Shown here piece by piece: positions 38,101 through 46,988 of a stretch of 64,000 nt of DNA. Numbering within the stretch: the stretch's first letter is position 1; each line of letters starts with the position of its first letter. The stretch lies in the NCBI RefSeq assembly GCF_000380965.1, contig NZ_KB905562.1, positions 1 to 64,000 of the forward strand, given 5' to 3'. The notes below the pieces were generated by a model, which made no database searches, was not told the DNA's origin, and saw only the letters and a list, made by a program, of their open reading frames with translations. The DNA is from Paenibacillus ginsengihumi DSM 21568. GTDB lineage: Bacteria > Bacillota > Bacilli > Paenibacillales > NBRC-103111. The translations under genes and the position numbers were made by a program.

Positions 38101-39135
38101 ATGAGAGAACGATTGCTGGCGTTGAAGGAAGAAGCGCTGGGGGAGCTCTCGCGCGTTGAGAATCAGCAGCAGCTGAACGATCTGAGAGTGAAGTATTTGG
38201 GCAAAAAAGGCCGCCTGACGGAAATATTGCGGGGCATGGGGGCTTTAAGCGCAGAGGAGCGACCGATCATCGGCCAGGCGGCCAACGAGGTGCGCGGCGC
38301 GATCGAGGCTGTGATCGAGGAGAAGCAGACCGGCTTCCAAAAGGCGGAGACCGAAGCGCGGCTGGCGGCCGAGACGATCGACGTGACGCTGCCGGGCCGT
38401 CCGGCGGCCCGCGGGGCGGTGCATCCGATCAGCAAGGTCATCGAAGAGATCGAGGACATCTTCATCGGCATGGGCTATACGGTCGCCGAAGGGCCGGAGG
38501 TCGAGCAGGATTATTACAACTTCGAGGCGCTCAACCTGCCGAAGAACCATCCGGCAAGGGATATGCAGGACTCCTTCTACATCACGGACGAGCTCCTCAT
38601 GCGCACGCACACGTCCCCCGTCCAGGTGCGCACGATGGAGAAAATGAAAGGCCAGGTGCCGGTCAAAATCATTTGCCCCGGCAAGGTGTACCGGCGCGAT
38701 GACGACGACGCGACGCACTCCCATCTGTTCACCCAGATCGAGGGGCTCGTGATCGACCGCAATATCCGCATGAGCGATCTGAAGGGAACGCTGCTTCAGT
38801 TCGTGCAGGAGCTGTTCGGCAAGCAGACGCAAATCCGGATGCGGCCGAGCTTCTTCCCGTTCACCGAGCCGAGCGCGGAGGTCGACGTGACGTGCGCGAT
38901 GTGCGGCGGCAGCGGCTGCCGGGTGTGCAAGCAGACCGGCTGGCTGGAGATTCTCGGGTCCGGCATGGTGCATCCGCGCGTGCTCGAGATGGCAGGTTAC
39001 GATCCGCAGGAATACAGCGGCTTCGCCTTCGGTCTCGGTGTCGAGCGGGTGGCGATGCTCAAGTACGATATCGAGGATATTCGTCATTTCTATACGAACG
39101 ATCTGCGCTTCCTGAAGCAGTTCGTGCATCTATAA
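38101..39135 (+). CDS. pheS: Phenylalanyl-tRNA synthetase alpha subunit
   Basis: Catalytic subunit of 344 residues, the standard bacterial length. A coiled-coil N-terminal arm (about 1-85) precedes the class II core. Motif 2 lies around [20 protein letters not shown], the Phe pocket region is [13 protein letters not shown], and motif 3 is [12 protein letters not shown] four-cysteine cluster ([12 protein letters not shown]) is seen as in many Gram-positive PheS. The ATG at 38101 follows AAGGAGG. It pairs with pheT 21 bp downstream. Confidence 0.97.
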   Translation: MRERLLALKEEALGELSRVENQQQLNDLRVKYLGKKGRLTEILRGMGALSAEERPIIGQAANEVRGAIEAVIEEKQTGFQKAETEARLAAETIDVTLPGRPAARGAVHPISKVIEEIEDIFIGMGYTVAEGPEVEQDYYNFEALNLPKNHPARDMQDSFYITDELLMRTHTSPVQVRTMEKMKGQVPVKIICPGKVYRRDDDDATHSHLFTQIEGLVIDRNIRMSDLKGTLLQFVQELFGKQTQIRMRPSFFPFTEPSAEVDVTCAMCGGSGCRVCKQTGWLEILGSGMVHPRVLEMAGYDPQEYSGFAFGLGVERVAMLKYDIEDIRHFYTNDLRFLKQFVHL

Positions 39136-39156
39136 GAAGAGGGGAGCGAGCGTGCG

Positions 39157-41607
39157 ATGAAAGTATCGTATCAATGGCTGAAAAGCTATGTGAACGCATT
39201 GGAGGAATCGCCGCAGGAGCTGGCGGAGAAGCTGACGCGCAGCGGCATCGAGGTGGATATCGTCGAAAACCGCAACCAGGGCGTCTCCGGCGTCGTGGTC
39301 GGCTATGTCAAGGCCCGCGAGAAGCATCCGGACGCCGACAAGCTGAGCGTCTGCATCGTGGATGCGGGGCAGGGCGAGGATTTGCAAATCGTCTGCGGGG
39401 CGAAGAACGTAGCGGCCGGGCAAAAGGTGCCCGTAGCGCTCGTCGGCGCGAAGCTGCCCGGAGGGCTGGCGATCAAGCGGGCGAAGCTGCGCGGCGTGGA
39501 ATCGCAGGGCATGATCTGCTCGGCGAAGGAGCTTGGCTTGAACGACAAGCTGCTGCCGAAGGAGCAGCAGGAGGGCATTATGGTGCTGGAGCCGAGCCTG
39601 GCGGTCGGCACGAGCATTCTCGAGGTGCTGGCGATCGACGACGCCGTGCTGGAGCTGGACCTGACGCCGAACCGCTCCGACTGCCTGAGCATGCTAGGGG
39701 TCGCTTATGAAGTCAGCGCCATTCTCGGGCATGAGGTCACGCTGCCGGACGTGAAGGCGGAGACTCTCGGCAGCGGGGCGCCGGTCAAGGCGGCCGACCG
39801 CATCTCCGTGGAAATTACGGCGAAGGAGCACTGTTCTCGCTTTGCCGCGCGGCTGATCGAAGGGGTGCGGATCGGCCCGTCCCCGCAGTGGATGCAGAAC
39901 CGGCTGATGGCGGCGGGCATTCGCCCGATCAACAACATCGTCGACATTACCAACTATGTGATGCTGGAATACGGGCAGCCGCTGCACGCTTACGACGCCG
40001 ACAAGGTGGCGAACGGCCATATCGACGTGCGCCTGGCGAAGCCGGGCGAAACGCTTGTCACGCTGGACGATATCGAGCGTAAGCTGGAGCCGCATATGCT
40101 GCTCGTCACCGACGGCACGAAGCCGCTCGGCCTCGCCGGCGTCATGGGCGGAGCGGAGTCCGAAGTGACGGCGGAGACGACCCGCATTCTGCTGGAATCG
40201 GCCAAGTTCGATGGCGGCACGGTGCGCCGGACGTCGCGCCAGCTCGGCCTGCGCTCGGAAGCTTCGCTGCGGTTCGAGAAGGAAGTGAACCCGGAGGCGG
40301 TCATTCCGGCGCTGAACCGGGCGGCGGCGCTGATGGCAGAGCTGGCCGGCGGTCAGGTTGCCGAAGGCGTCGTGGAAGCGGCAGCGGGGCAGCATGAGCC
40401 GGTGCGCATCGAGCTGACGGTCGGCCGCATCAACGATTATCTCGGCACGAAGCTGTCGGTGCAGGAAGTGACGGACATCTTCGCGCGGCTCGGGTTCCAG
40501 GTCGAGACGCTGGAGCAGGACGGGCTGCTCGTGCATGTGCCGGGCCGCCGCGGGGATATTACGCGCCAGGTCGATCTGATCGAGGAAGTAGCGCGCCTCT
40601 ATGGCTATGACAACATCCCGACGACGCTGATGCATGGCGTGACGACGCCCGGCGCGTTGACGAAGGGGCAGCGGGTCCGCCGCTTGACGCGCGCGCTGCT
40701 GACAGGCAGCGGGCTGCATGAAGCGATCACGTATTCGTTCACGCATCCGGAGCAGATCGCCGCATTCACTGGCGCATACGGCGATGCGAAGCCGGTCGCC
40801 CTCTCGATGCCGATGAGCGAAGAGCGCAGCGTGCTGCGCACGAGCCTGATCCCGCATCTGATCGATGCGGCCGTGTACAACCGCAATCGGAATAACGACG
40901 ATATAGCGCTGTTCGAGATCGGCCGCGTGTTCCTGACGCAGGAGGAGACGCTCACCAGGCAGCCGGAGGAGAAGCTGCTCTTGGCTGCGATGCTCGCCGG
41001 CAAGCGGAGCGAGACGCATTGGAGCGGGAAGGCGGACGAGGTTGATTTCTACGATTTGAAGGGCATCTTCGAAGCGCTTGCCGCCTATCTCGGCATTCGC
41101 GGGCTGAGCTACGAGCCTGCGCAGCCGGAAGGCTACCATCCGGGGCGGACGGCGCGGATCGTGGCAACCAGCGGCGGCGAACGCCGCCTCGTCGGCACCA
41201 TCGGCCAGCTGCATCCGGCGCTGCAGCAGCAGAAGGATTTGGCCGACACGTACGTGTTCGAGGTCGAGCTGGACGTCCTGACCGAGCTGGCCGACGAGCG
41301 CATTGCCTACAAGCCTTTGCCGCGCTACCCGGCGATCGGCCGCGATATGGCGCTTGTCGTCGACACGGCGGTGCCGGTCGGGCGGATGGAGGAGAAGGCA
41401 CGCGAGGTAGCGGGCGAGCTGCTCGAATCGATCCAGGTGTTCGACATTTATACGGGCGAACGGCTGGGCGGCGGGAAGAAGAGCGTCGCTTTCTCGCTCG
41501 TATACCGCACGCCGGAGCGCACGCTGACGGACGAGGAAGTGAGCGAGCTGCACGGCCGCGTCGTCGCCGCGCTGGAGACGGAATTCGGCGCCGAGCTTAG
41601 AAAATAA
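39157..41607 (+). CDS. pheT: Phenylalanyl-tRNA synthetase beta subunit
   Basis: Protein of 816 residues forming the heterotetramer with PheS. An N-terminal EMAP-like tRNA-binding domain (about 40-150, with HPDADKLSVC) is followed by B1/B5 and the B3/B4 editing region. The catalytic-like core and the C-terminal ferredoxin-fold anticodon-binding domain (about 725-816, PRYPAIGRDMALVVD) complete it. The start follows GAGGGGAG. A strong terminator lies just after the stop. Confidence 0.97.
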   Translation: MKVSYQWLKSYVNALEESPQELAEKLTRSGIEVDIVENRNQGVSGVVVGYVKAREKHPDADKLSVCIVDAGQGEDLQIVCGAKNVAAGQKVPVALVGAKLPGGLAIKRAKLRGVESQGMICSAKELGLNDKLLPKEQQEGIMVLEPSLAVGTSILEVLAIDDAVLELDLTPNRSDCLSMLGVAYEVSAILGHEVTLPDVKAETLGSGAPVKAADRISVEITAKEHCSRFAARLIEGVRIGPSPQWMQNRLMAAGIRPINNIVDITNYVMLEYGQPLHAYDADKVANGHIDVRLAKPGETLVTLDDIERKLEPHMLLVTDGTKPLGLAGVMGGAESEVTAETTRILLESAKFDGGTVRRTSRQLGLRSEASLRFEKEVNPEAVIPALNRAAALMAELAGGQVAEGVVEAAAGQHEPVRIELTVGRINDYLGTKLSVQEVTDIFARLGFQVETLEQDGLLVHVPGRRGDITRQVDLIEEVARLYGYDNIPTTLMHGVTTPGALTKGQRVRRLTRALLTGSGLHEAITYSFTHPEQIAAFTGAYGDAKPVALSMPMSEERSVLRTSLIPHLIDAAVYNRNRNNDDIALFEIGRVFLTQEETLTRQPEEKLLLAAMLAGKRSETHWSGKADEVDFYDLKGIFEALAAYLGIRGLSYEPAQPEGYHPGRTARIVATSGGERRLVGTIGQLHPALQQQKDLADTYVFEVELDVLTELADERIAYKPLPRYPAIGRDMALVVDTAVPVGRMEEKAREVAGELLESIQVFDIYTGERLGGGKKSVAFSLVYRTPERTLTDEEVSELHGRVVAALETEFGAELRK

Positions 41608-41625
41608 CGCTTTAAGTTGAATACG

Positions 41626-41670
41626 GGCCGTCCCGAACGTCGTCGCAGATGTGATCGGGACGGCCTTTTT
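41626..41670 (+). terminator. Intrinsic terminator of pheST
   Basis: GGCCGTCCCGA pairs exactly with TCGGGACGGCC, followed by TTTTT. Confidence 0.92.
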
Positions 41671-41702
41671 ATACCTTTTTGCCGGGCAGACCTAGTGCAA
41701 AC

Positions 41703-41905
41703 GTGGGCTAACGCAAGCCACAGAGCTTATTTCACTCGAAACGCACGATTTGAAATTGTAACGCAAGTGAGCAGCCTTATTGGGCTTTTTGGGCTGCCGG
41801 AATGAGTGTTTTCGACAAAATAGCGCTTCCCACCTGCGTTACATTTTAAAAAGGGGACGTTTTAGCAAAATAGCGTTTGTCACTGGCGTTAGAGATGATA
41901 AGAAA
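41703..41905 (+). repeat. Module D repeat
   Basis: This stretch matches the D part of 47540-47730 and, inverted, of 278-466. Shared words are GCTAACGC, CTAACGCAAGTGAGCAGCC, CGTTACATTTTAAAAA and CAAAATAGCGTTTGTCAC. Its ends carry opposed CTAACGC and GCGTTAG motifs. No gene is present. From here to 42150 I see only a weak inverted repeat (AACCGCT...AGCGGTT near 42017-42055). Confidence 0.8.
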
Positions 41906-42157
41906 TGATATTGTGATCCCGAAGGATCCCGCTTGGCCCGCTATTATCCTGCGGTTTATGCTGTTTAAGGCCGTGTCTGGCGGTTTGAGCTCTGATAACG
42001 GTTCCCCAACGCGAAACCGCTGGTGACTTTTCCTAGGTCATGGAGCGGTTTTCCTAACATCATTGTCTGCAGCAGGGAAACGACCGCGAAACCGCAGCCG
42101 CTCATCCTCGAAAGGGCCCCGATAACAAAACTAAAGCGAGGGGCACATTTTTTAATA

Positions 42158-42691
42158 GACGCCTATGCCGAGCGCTTCCTTTCGTCATCGGCCGTCACCT
42201 GCGGTGTTGAAATTTTGTCGGCGTATATCGCCAAATTTTCAAGAGAGACGCCTATGTCGAGCGCTTCCTTTCGTCATCGGCCGTCACCTGCGGTGTTGAA
42301 AATTCGCCGGCGGACCTCGTCAAATTTTCAAGAGAGACGCCTATGCCGAGCGCTTCCTTTCGTCATCGGCCGTCACCTGCGGTGTTGAAAATTCGCCGGC
42401 GGACCTCGTCAAATTTTCAAGAGAGACGCCTATGCCGAGCGTTTCCTTTCGTCATCGGCCGTCACCTGCGGTGTTGAAAATTCGCCGGCGGCCCTCGTCA
42501 AATTTTCAAGAGAGACGCCTATGCCGAGCGCTTCCTTTTGTCATCGGCCGTCACCTGTGGTGTTGAAAATTCGCCGGCGGACCTCGTTAAATTTTCAAGA
42601 GAGACGCCTATGCCGAGCGCTTCCTTTTGTCATCGGCCGTCACCTGTGGTGTTGAAAATTCGCCGGCGGACCTCGTTAAATTTTCAAGAGA
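42158..42691 (+). repeat. Six-copy tandem array of the 89-bp module A
   Basis: Units beginning GACGCCTATG start at 42158, 42247, 42336, 42425, 42514 and 42603, all exactly 89 bp apart. Each unit has an imperfect hairpin around CGAGCG...TCGTCATCGG and a second one closed by TTGAAAATT / AATTTTCAA. Units 5 and 6 share private substitutions (CCTTTTGTCATC, CCTGTGGTG), so they arose by recent duplication. There are no unique spacers, so this is not a CRISPR array. Module C follows directly. Confidence 0.95.
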
Positions 42692-42960
42692 GCGAGCAAA
42701 TGTTGTATTTTGTACAAAAAAACGGGGCAATAAACCGTATTTGCGGTTCAATGTTGCACAACGTGCAACATTTTGGGCGATGTTCCCGGGTTTAGAGCCA
42801 ATCGCCCCCAAATTGTTGCATGAAATACAATATTCTCCTTCCTTTTGGGCGAAGAATACAGAAAATGTTGCATTTTTTTGCAGGATTTTCCGTCTTGTGT
42901 GTTCGGGAAGGAGCCGCGCTAACGTGGAGTCCGAGCGCTAACATGGAGTTCTGCACGCTA
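42692..42960 (+). repeat. Module C repeat
   Basis: Joined to the last A unit at TTTTCAAGAGA. Palindromes of the form TGTTGYA-N5-TRCAACA begin at 42701, 42752, 42814 and 42866. The intervening GGGCGATGTTCCCGGGTTT segment is shared with the other C copies. The rest of the gap to the ZapA-like gene at 43231 shows no recognised feature. Confidence 0.85.
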
Positions 42961-43230
42961 ACGCCGATTTCGGGGGTCGCCGGCCAGGTATGTCCGTCGC
43001 AGTAAAGGGTAGATTGGCACAATAAAGGGCCGTACCGGAGGCAAGGTTTTCTCGCTTTTTGCAGGGAAAGGCAGCCATACGATTTAAGCGGAAATGCCCG
43101 GCCCTTTGGCACGTTCTCCGACACGAAATTTCCCTGGTAAAAGTAAGTGTCTATGGAGGAAAAGCGCTTGTTCGTATCGAATGTTGTAGAATGCGGAGGC
43201 AAGGCGCTCCGGGAAAGGAGAACGTGTGTT

Positions 43231-45948
43231 GTGAGCGGTGAACAAAAAGTCCGACTGACGGTGGACATATACGGCACTCAATACAAGCTGGTATCGACAT
43301 CCAGCCCTTCTTATATAAAACAGGTCGTTGCGAGAGTCAACGATCAAATGCAGCGAATTGCGGATACGAACCCGCGGCTCGATTTGCCGAAGATCGCTGT
43401 GCTGGCCGCGGTCAACATGGCCGACGAGTGGAATCAGCTTCGGACGGAGCTGGACGAGACGCTTGACAAATGCAGCCAGCTGGAGCGCGACAAGCAGGAG
43501 CTGGAGGAGCTTCGCGAACTCCAGCAGTTGACGCAGCAGGAGCTGGAGGTGCTGGAGCAGGCGAAGCGGGAGCTCGAGCGGCGCATCGCCGAGCACCTGA
43601 AGGAGCGCGACGAGCTGCAAGCGCGGCTCGGTTCGGCGGACGCGCAAATTCGGCAGCAGCAGGCAACCGAGCAGCAGTTGCGCGGCGAGCTGGCGGAGGC
43701 GGAGCAGCGCTCGGCAGAGCTGGCGAGCAAGCTGGCCGAGGCAGAAGCGGGCCGGAGCGAGCTCGCGGAGAAGCTGGCGTCCAGCGAACGCTTGCAGGAG
43801 GAGCTGGGCGGGCAGGTCGAGGAGCTGCAGGAGAAGCTGCAGGCAACGGAGCAACAGCTGCGCGGCGAGCTGGCGGAGGCGGAGCAGCGCTCGGCAGAGC
43901 TGGCGAGCAAGCTGGCCGAGGCAGAAGCGGGCCGGAGCGAGCTCGCGGAGAAGCTGGCGTCCAGCGAACGCTTGCAGGAGGAGCTGGGCGGGCAGGTCGA
44001 GGAGCTGCAGGAGAAGCTGCAGGCAACCGAGCAGCAGTTGCGCGGCGAGCTGGCGGAGGCGGAGCAGCGCTCGGCGGAGCTGGCGAGCAAGCTGGCCGAG
44101 GCAGAAGCGGGCCGGAGCGAGCTCACGGAGAAGCTGGCGTCCAGCGAACGCTTGCAGGAGGAGCTGGGCGGGCAGGTCGAGGAGCTGCAGGAGCTGCTGC
44201 AGAGCTTGCGTCTGGAGACGGAGCAACAGGCGGCGCTGATGGACGAGCTGCAGGAGACGGCTGTCGCCCGCGAAGCGGAGCTTCAGGCCATGCTGGCGAA
44301 GCAGCAAAGCGAAGGGGAGGCCTTGCTGCGGGAGCGGGAGGCCGCTTTCGCCAAGGAGCGGGGCGATATGGAGCAGCGACATGACGCGGAGCTCAAGGCG
44401 CTGGAGTCCGCGCACCGCGACAAGCTGGCGGCCCGCGAGCAAGAGCTGCTCGTCCAGCTCGAGAAGGAGCGGGCCGCGAGCAAGCAGGCACTGCAGGCGG
44501 CGGAAACGCGGCTCGCCGATCAGGAGCGCGAGCTCTTGGCCAAGCTGTCCGAGCAGGAGCATCATTGGCAGAGCCAGCTGGCCGGCCTCGAGGTCGAATG
44601 GCAGGAGCGGCTGTCTGCCCGCGAAGCGGAGTGGCAGAGCCGCCTCGGCGAACACCAGGATGCCCGGTCCAAGCTGGCCGCCCAACTGGCCGAGCTGGAG
44701 GAGCGCTGCCAGGAGTGGGAAGATGAGTGCGCGAACTGGCAGCAGCAGGCCGAGACGGGGCTGGCGGAGCTGGATGCGCTGCGGGAGCGCGAAGCGGCGC
44801 TGCGCCAGGAGCTGGAGCTGCATCAGGAGCTGCTGCGCGAGCAGGAACGGGAGCAGGCCGAGCGGGAGCAGCTCGGCAAGCAGGCGCTCGCGCAAGCCGA
44901 AGCCCGGCTTGCCGAAGCGGAGCGGGAGCTTGCCGAAAGCCAAAGCGCGCTTGCCGCTCGAGACGCCGACTACCGGGCGCAGCTTGAAGCGCTCAGGGAG
45001 AAGCATTCGCGCGAGGCGGAGGCGCGGGAAGCGGAGCTCGCAGCCGAGCGGGAGCGCGCAAGCCTGGCGGCTGCAGCCGCGGCGGAGCGCTATGCCGGCC
45101 TGGAGCGCCGGAGCGCCGAGCGGGAGGAGGAGCTTGCCGGCGAGCTGGCTGCCCGCGAGGAGCGGATTCGCGAGGCGGAGCGGAGGCTCGCGGAGCTGCA
45201 GGAGCGCAGCGCGCAGCTTCAGGAGCAGTGCAGCGAATGGCAGCGACGCAGCGAAAGCCAGGCTGCGGAGGGCGACGAGCTGCAGCGGAAGCTGGCCGAA
45301 CAGCAGCGGAAGCTGGCTGAGCAGCAGGAGGAGCTGGAGCTGCATCAGGAGCTGTACGATGAGCTGCAGGGCCAGCATGACGCGCTTGCGGAGCGGCTGA
45401 AGGCGCAGGAAGGGGAGGCGCGGGAGACGGCGGCTCGTCTGGAGGCGGACCTCCGCGAGCTGGAGCGGAAGCTGGCCGAGCGCGACAAGGAGCTTGCCGC
45501 GCTGAGGCTTGAGCGCGACGCTTCCCGGGACTTCGAGCAGTCGCTGCAGGAGCAGTGCGCCGGCCTGGAAAGGCTGCTCGCGGCTTCCCAGGAGGAGCGT
45601 CGCGCGCTGCTGGAGCGTCTTGCGGCTCATGAAGCGCGCGCCGGCGAACTGGAGGCGGCGGCCAGCGAATGGAAAAGCCGGGAAACGGAATGGAGCGACC
45701 GGATCGAGGCGCTTGTCAAGCAGTGCGAGGAACAGCGCGAGGAGATCGAGCTGCAGACGTTGCTGTACAACGAGCTGCAGGAGCAGGCAGGCGAGCAGGC
45801 CCGCCGGTACAAGGAGCTGCAGGCGGAATATCAGGCTTACCAGGACAAGGCCGAGCAGGTATATCAGGAGCTGGAGGGCCTGAAGTCCGAATACGAGAAG
45901 CTGCAGATCGAGTACAACGAATGGATCGAGCTGGTCGAGAAGGAATGA
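43231..45948 (+). CDS. zapA: ZapA-like cell-division protein with a giant coiled-coil extension
   Basis: The first 85 residues (VRLTVDIYGTQYKLVSTSSPSYIKQ... INDQM-like VNDQMQRIADTNPRLD...VLAAVNMADEW) match ZapA, which stabilises FtsZ bundles and is normally 85-100 residues long. Here about 810 residues of almost unbroken Glu/Leu/Ala/Arg/Gln heptads follow, giving 905 in all. Residues about 145-324 are three near-identical 60-residue repeats. The GTG at 43231 follows AAAGGAG at the right distance. Position between pheT and mutS2 matches the usual zapA locus of Bacillus. Tethering or spacing at the division site is possible, but this is inference. Confidence 0.85.
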   Translation: MSGEQKVRLTVDIYGTQYKLVSTSSPSYIKQVVARVNDQMQRIADTNPRLDLPKIAVLAAVNMADEWNQLRTELDETLDKCSQLERDKQELEELRELQQLTQQELEVLEQAKRELERRIAEHLKERDELQARLGSADAQIRQQQATEQQLRGELAEAEQRSAELASKLAEAEAGRSELAEKLASSERLQEELGGQVEELQEKLQATEQQLRGELAEAEQRSAELASKLAEAEAGRSELAEKLASSERLQEELGGQVEELQEKLQATEQQLRGELAEAEQRSAELASKLAEAEAGRSELTEKLASSERLQEELGGQVEELQELLQSLRLETEQQAALMDELQETAVAREAELQAMLAKQQSEGEALLREREAAFAKERGDMEQRHDAELKALESAHRDKLAAREQELLVQLEKERAASKQALQAAETRLADQERELLAKLSEQEHHWQSQLAGLEVEWQERLSAREAEWQSRLGEHQDARSKLAAQLAELEERCQEWEDECANWQQQAETGLAELDALREREAALRQELELHQELLREQEREQAEREQLGKQALAQAEARLAEAERELAESQSALAARDADYRAQLEALREKHSREAEAREAELAAERERASLAAAAAAERYAGLERRSAEREEELAGELAAREERIREAERRLAELQERSAQLQEQCSEWQRRSESQAAEGDELQRKLAEQQRKLAEQQEELELHQELYDELQGQHDALAERLKAQEGEARETAARLEADLRELERKLAERDKELAALRLERDASRDFEQSLQEQCAGLERLLAASQEERRALLERLAAHEARAGELEAAASEWKSRETEWSDRIEALVKQCEEQREEIELQTLLYNELQEQAGEQARRYKELQAEYQAYQDKAEQVYQELEGLKSEYEKLQIEYNEWIELVEKE
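43663..44202 (+). repeat. In-frame 180-bp tandem repeat in the ZapA-like gene
   Basis: Three copies of a 180-bp unit (starting GCAACSGAGCARCAG) start at about 43663, 43843 and 44023 and differ at only a few bases. The third diverges near its end, where the sequence changes from GAGAAGCTGCAG to GAGCTGCTGCAG. Each encodes 60 residues of coiled coil. Confidence 0.95.
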
Positions 45949-45963
45949 CGGGAGACAGCACAA

Positions 45964-46003
45964 AGGCGCCGCAGCCGGGAATTGGAGGCGGCGCCTGTCT
46001 TTC
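45964..46003 (+). terminator. Probable intrinsic terminator after the ZapA-like gene
   Basis: AGGCGCCGC pairs exactly with GCGGCGCCT, followed by GTCTTTC. The T-run is weak. No gene is supported between here and 46360. Confidence 0.65.
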
Positions 46004-46360
46004 ATGGAGAGCGTCCCCTGCGCCCCCTCCTGGGTACGTTGAACGAGAGGCTGTTTTTTTCGCCAGGCCGCGGGCGGGATCGGCGCGGGCAGCGCTTGTG
46101 GAGCAGCGGCGGCAAATGTGGCTATCCATGTGTTTCCCTGGATCAAGACGAAAGCGGATGCTGCATCACGTACATCATTTGCCCCGATTTTGTTAAACAA
46201 AATGCAGCTTAGCTCGAATAGGTGTAGTTTGAGCGGAGCCGGGGCACGTCTAGCGACGTCTATTCAGGATGGGCGACCGCGGTTTCAGCGGTAGTTTTTT
46301 GGGACAGAAAAATCGCACTTCGCTTTATCGCTTTCGCGAAGTTAAGCTTTCTGTAACGTT

Positions 46361-46390
46361 AAAAAAACAGCCCGTCATGAACGGACTGTT
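46361..46390 (-). terminator. Intrinsic terminator of the cupredoxin gene
   Basis: On the minus strand ACAGTCCGT and ACGGGCTGT form a stem with one G-T pair, followed by TTTTTTT. Confidence 0.88.
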
Positions 46391-46417
46391 TTGTAGACAT
46401 CGGCCTTGTGCAGGGCG

Positions 46418-46807
46418 TTACTCGACGACCAGCTTGGATTTCATGTCGAGGTGCCCCGGGCCGCAAGGAAGCGAGCAAATGATATCGTAGGACCCCGGTT
46501 TTTCCGGAGTAAAGGTAGCGGTTTTGCTATTGTTGTCGAGCTTCACTTTCACTCCGCTGATTTGTACGGCGTGCAAGCCTTCTTTGTTTTCCAGCGAAAT
46601 GGTGACAGGCTGACCTGCCTTCACTTTGTATTCGGCTTGATCGAACTTGAAGTTCGTGGCGACGATCTTCACCTCCTGGGCGGCGCCGCCTTCGCCGGCT
46701 CCGCTGTTGGCAGCGGGAGCGTCCGGCTTCTTCTCTCCACTCGCTCCGCACGCCGACAAGGCAAGCGCCAAGCCGATGATTGCCGTTAACGCGGCGATTT
46801 TTTTCAT
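46418..46807 (-). CDS. Cupredoxin-domain lipoprotein with a CuA-type motif
   Basis: Lipoprotein of 129 residues, signal ending at Cys20 (LALSAC). A Gly/Ala linker precedes a single cupredoxin domain (about 45-129) like the periplasmic domain of cytochrome oxidase subunit II. The motif C-x3-C-x3-H-x2-M (CSLPCGPGHLDM) is the binuclear CuA ligand set, and an upstream His (GLHAVQI) supplies the other ligand. There is no membrane anchor or oxidase gene nearby. A role as an electron carrier or copper chaperone at the outer membrane face is likely. The ATG follows GAGGGG. Confidence 0.85.
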   Translation of the reverse strand: MKKIAALTAIIGLALALSACGASGEKKPDAPAANSGAGEGGAAQEVKIVATNFKFDQAEYKVKAGQPVTISLENKEGLHAVQISGVKVKLDNNSKTATFTPEKPGSYDIICSLPCGPGHLDMKSKLVVE

Positions 46808-46988
46808 GACTATCCCCTCCGGAAAATATTGTCTCTTGTCTTTCTGCTCCTATCATATCGAACTCGGCCTTGAAATGCAGTGACAGACAGGTGGCAGGGT
46901 CGTGAAAAAATCGTGAACTTTATGGCGCCGGATAGGGAGGGTACAGGAAAAGCGCGCGTCGCATCGAAATGTATTTGGGAACAAGGTG

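Noticed and set aside
39694-41553. A 619-residue antisense ORF opposite pheT
   Set aside because: pheT is certain, and the antisense product is an Arg/Gln/Leu-rich shadow.
42158-42691. CRISPR array
   Set aside because: Units are contiguous 89-bp repeats with no variable spacers, no leader and no cas genes.
43084-46200. A 1038-residue antisense ORF opposite the ZapA-like gene
   Set aside because: It mirrors the coiled-coil codon pattern (Leu/Gln-rich shadow), spans the whole gene and its intergenic ends, and has no ribosome binding site.
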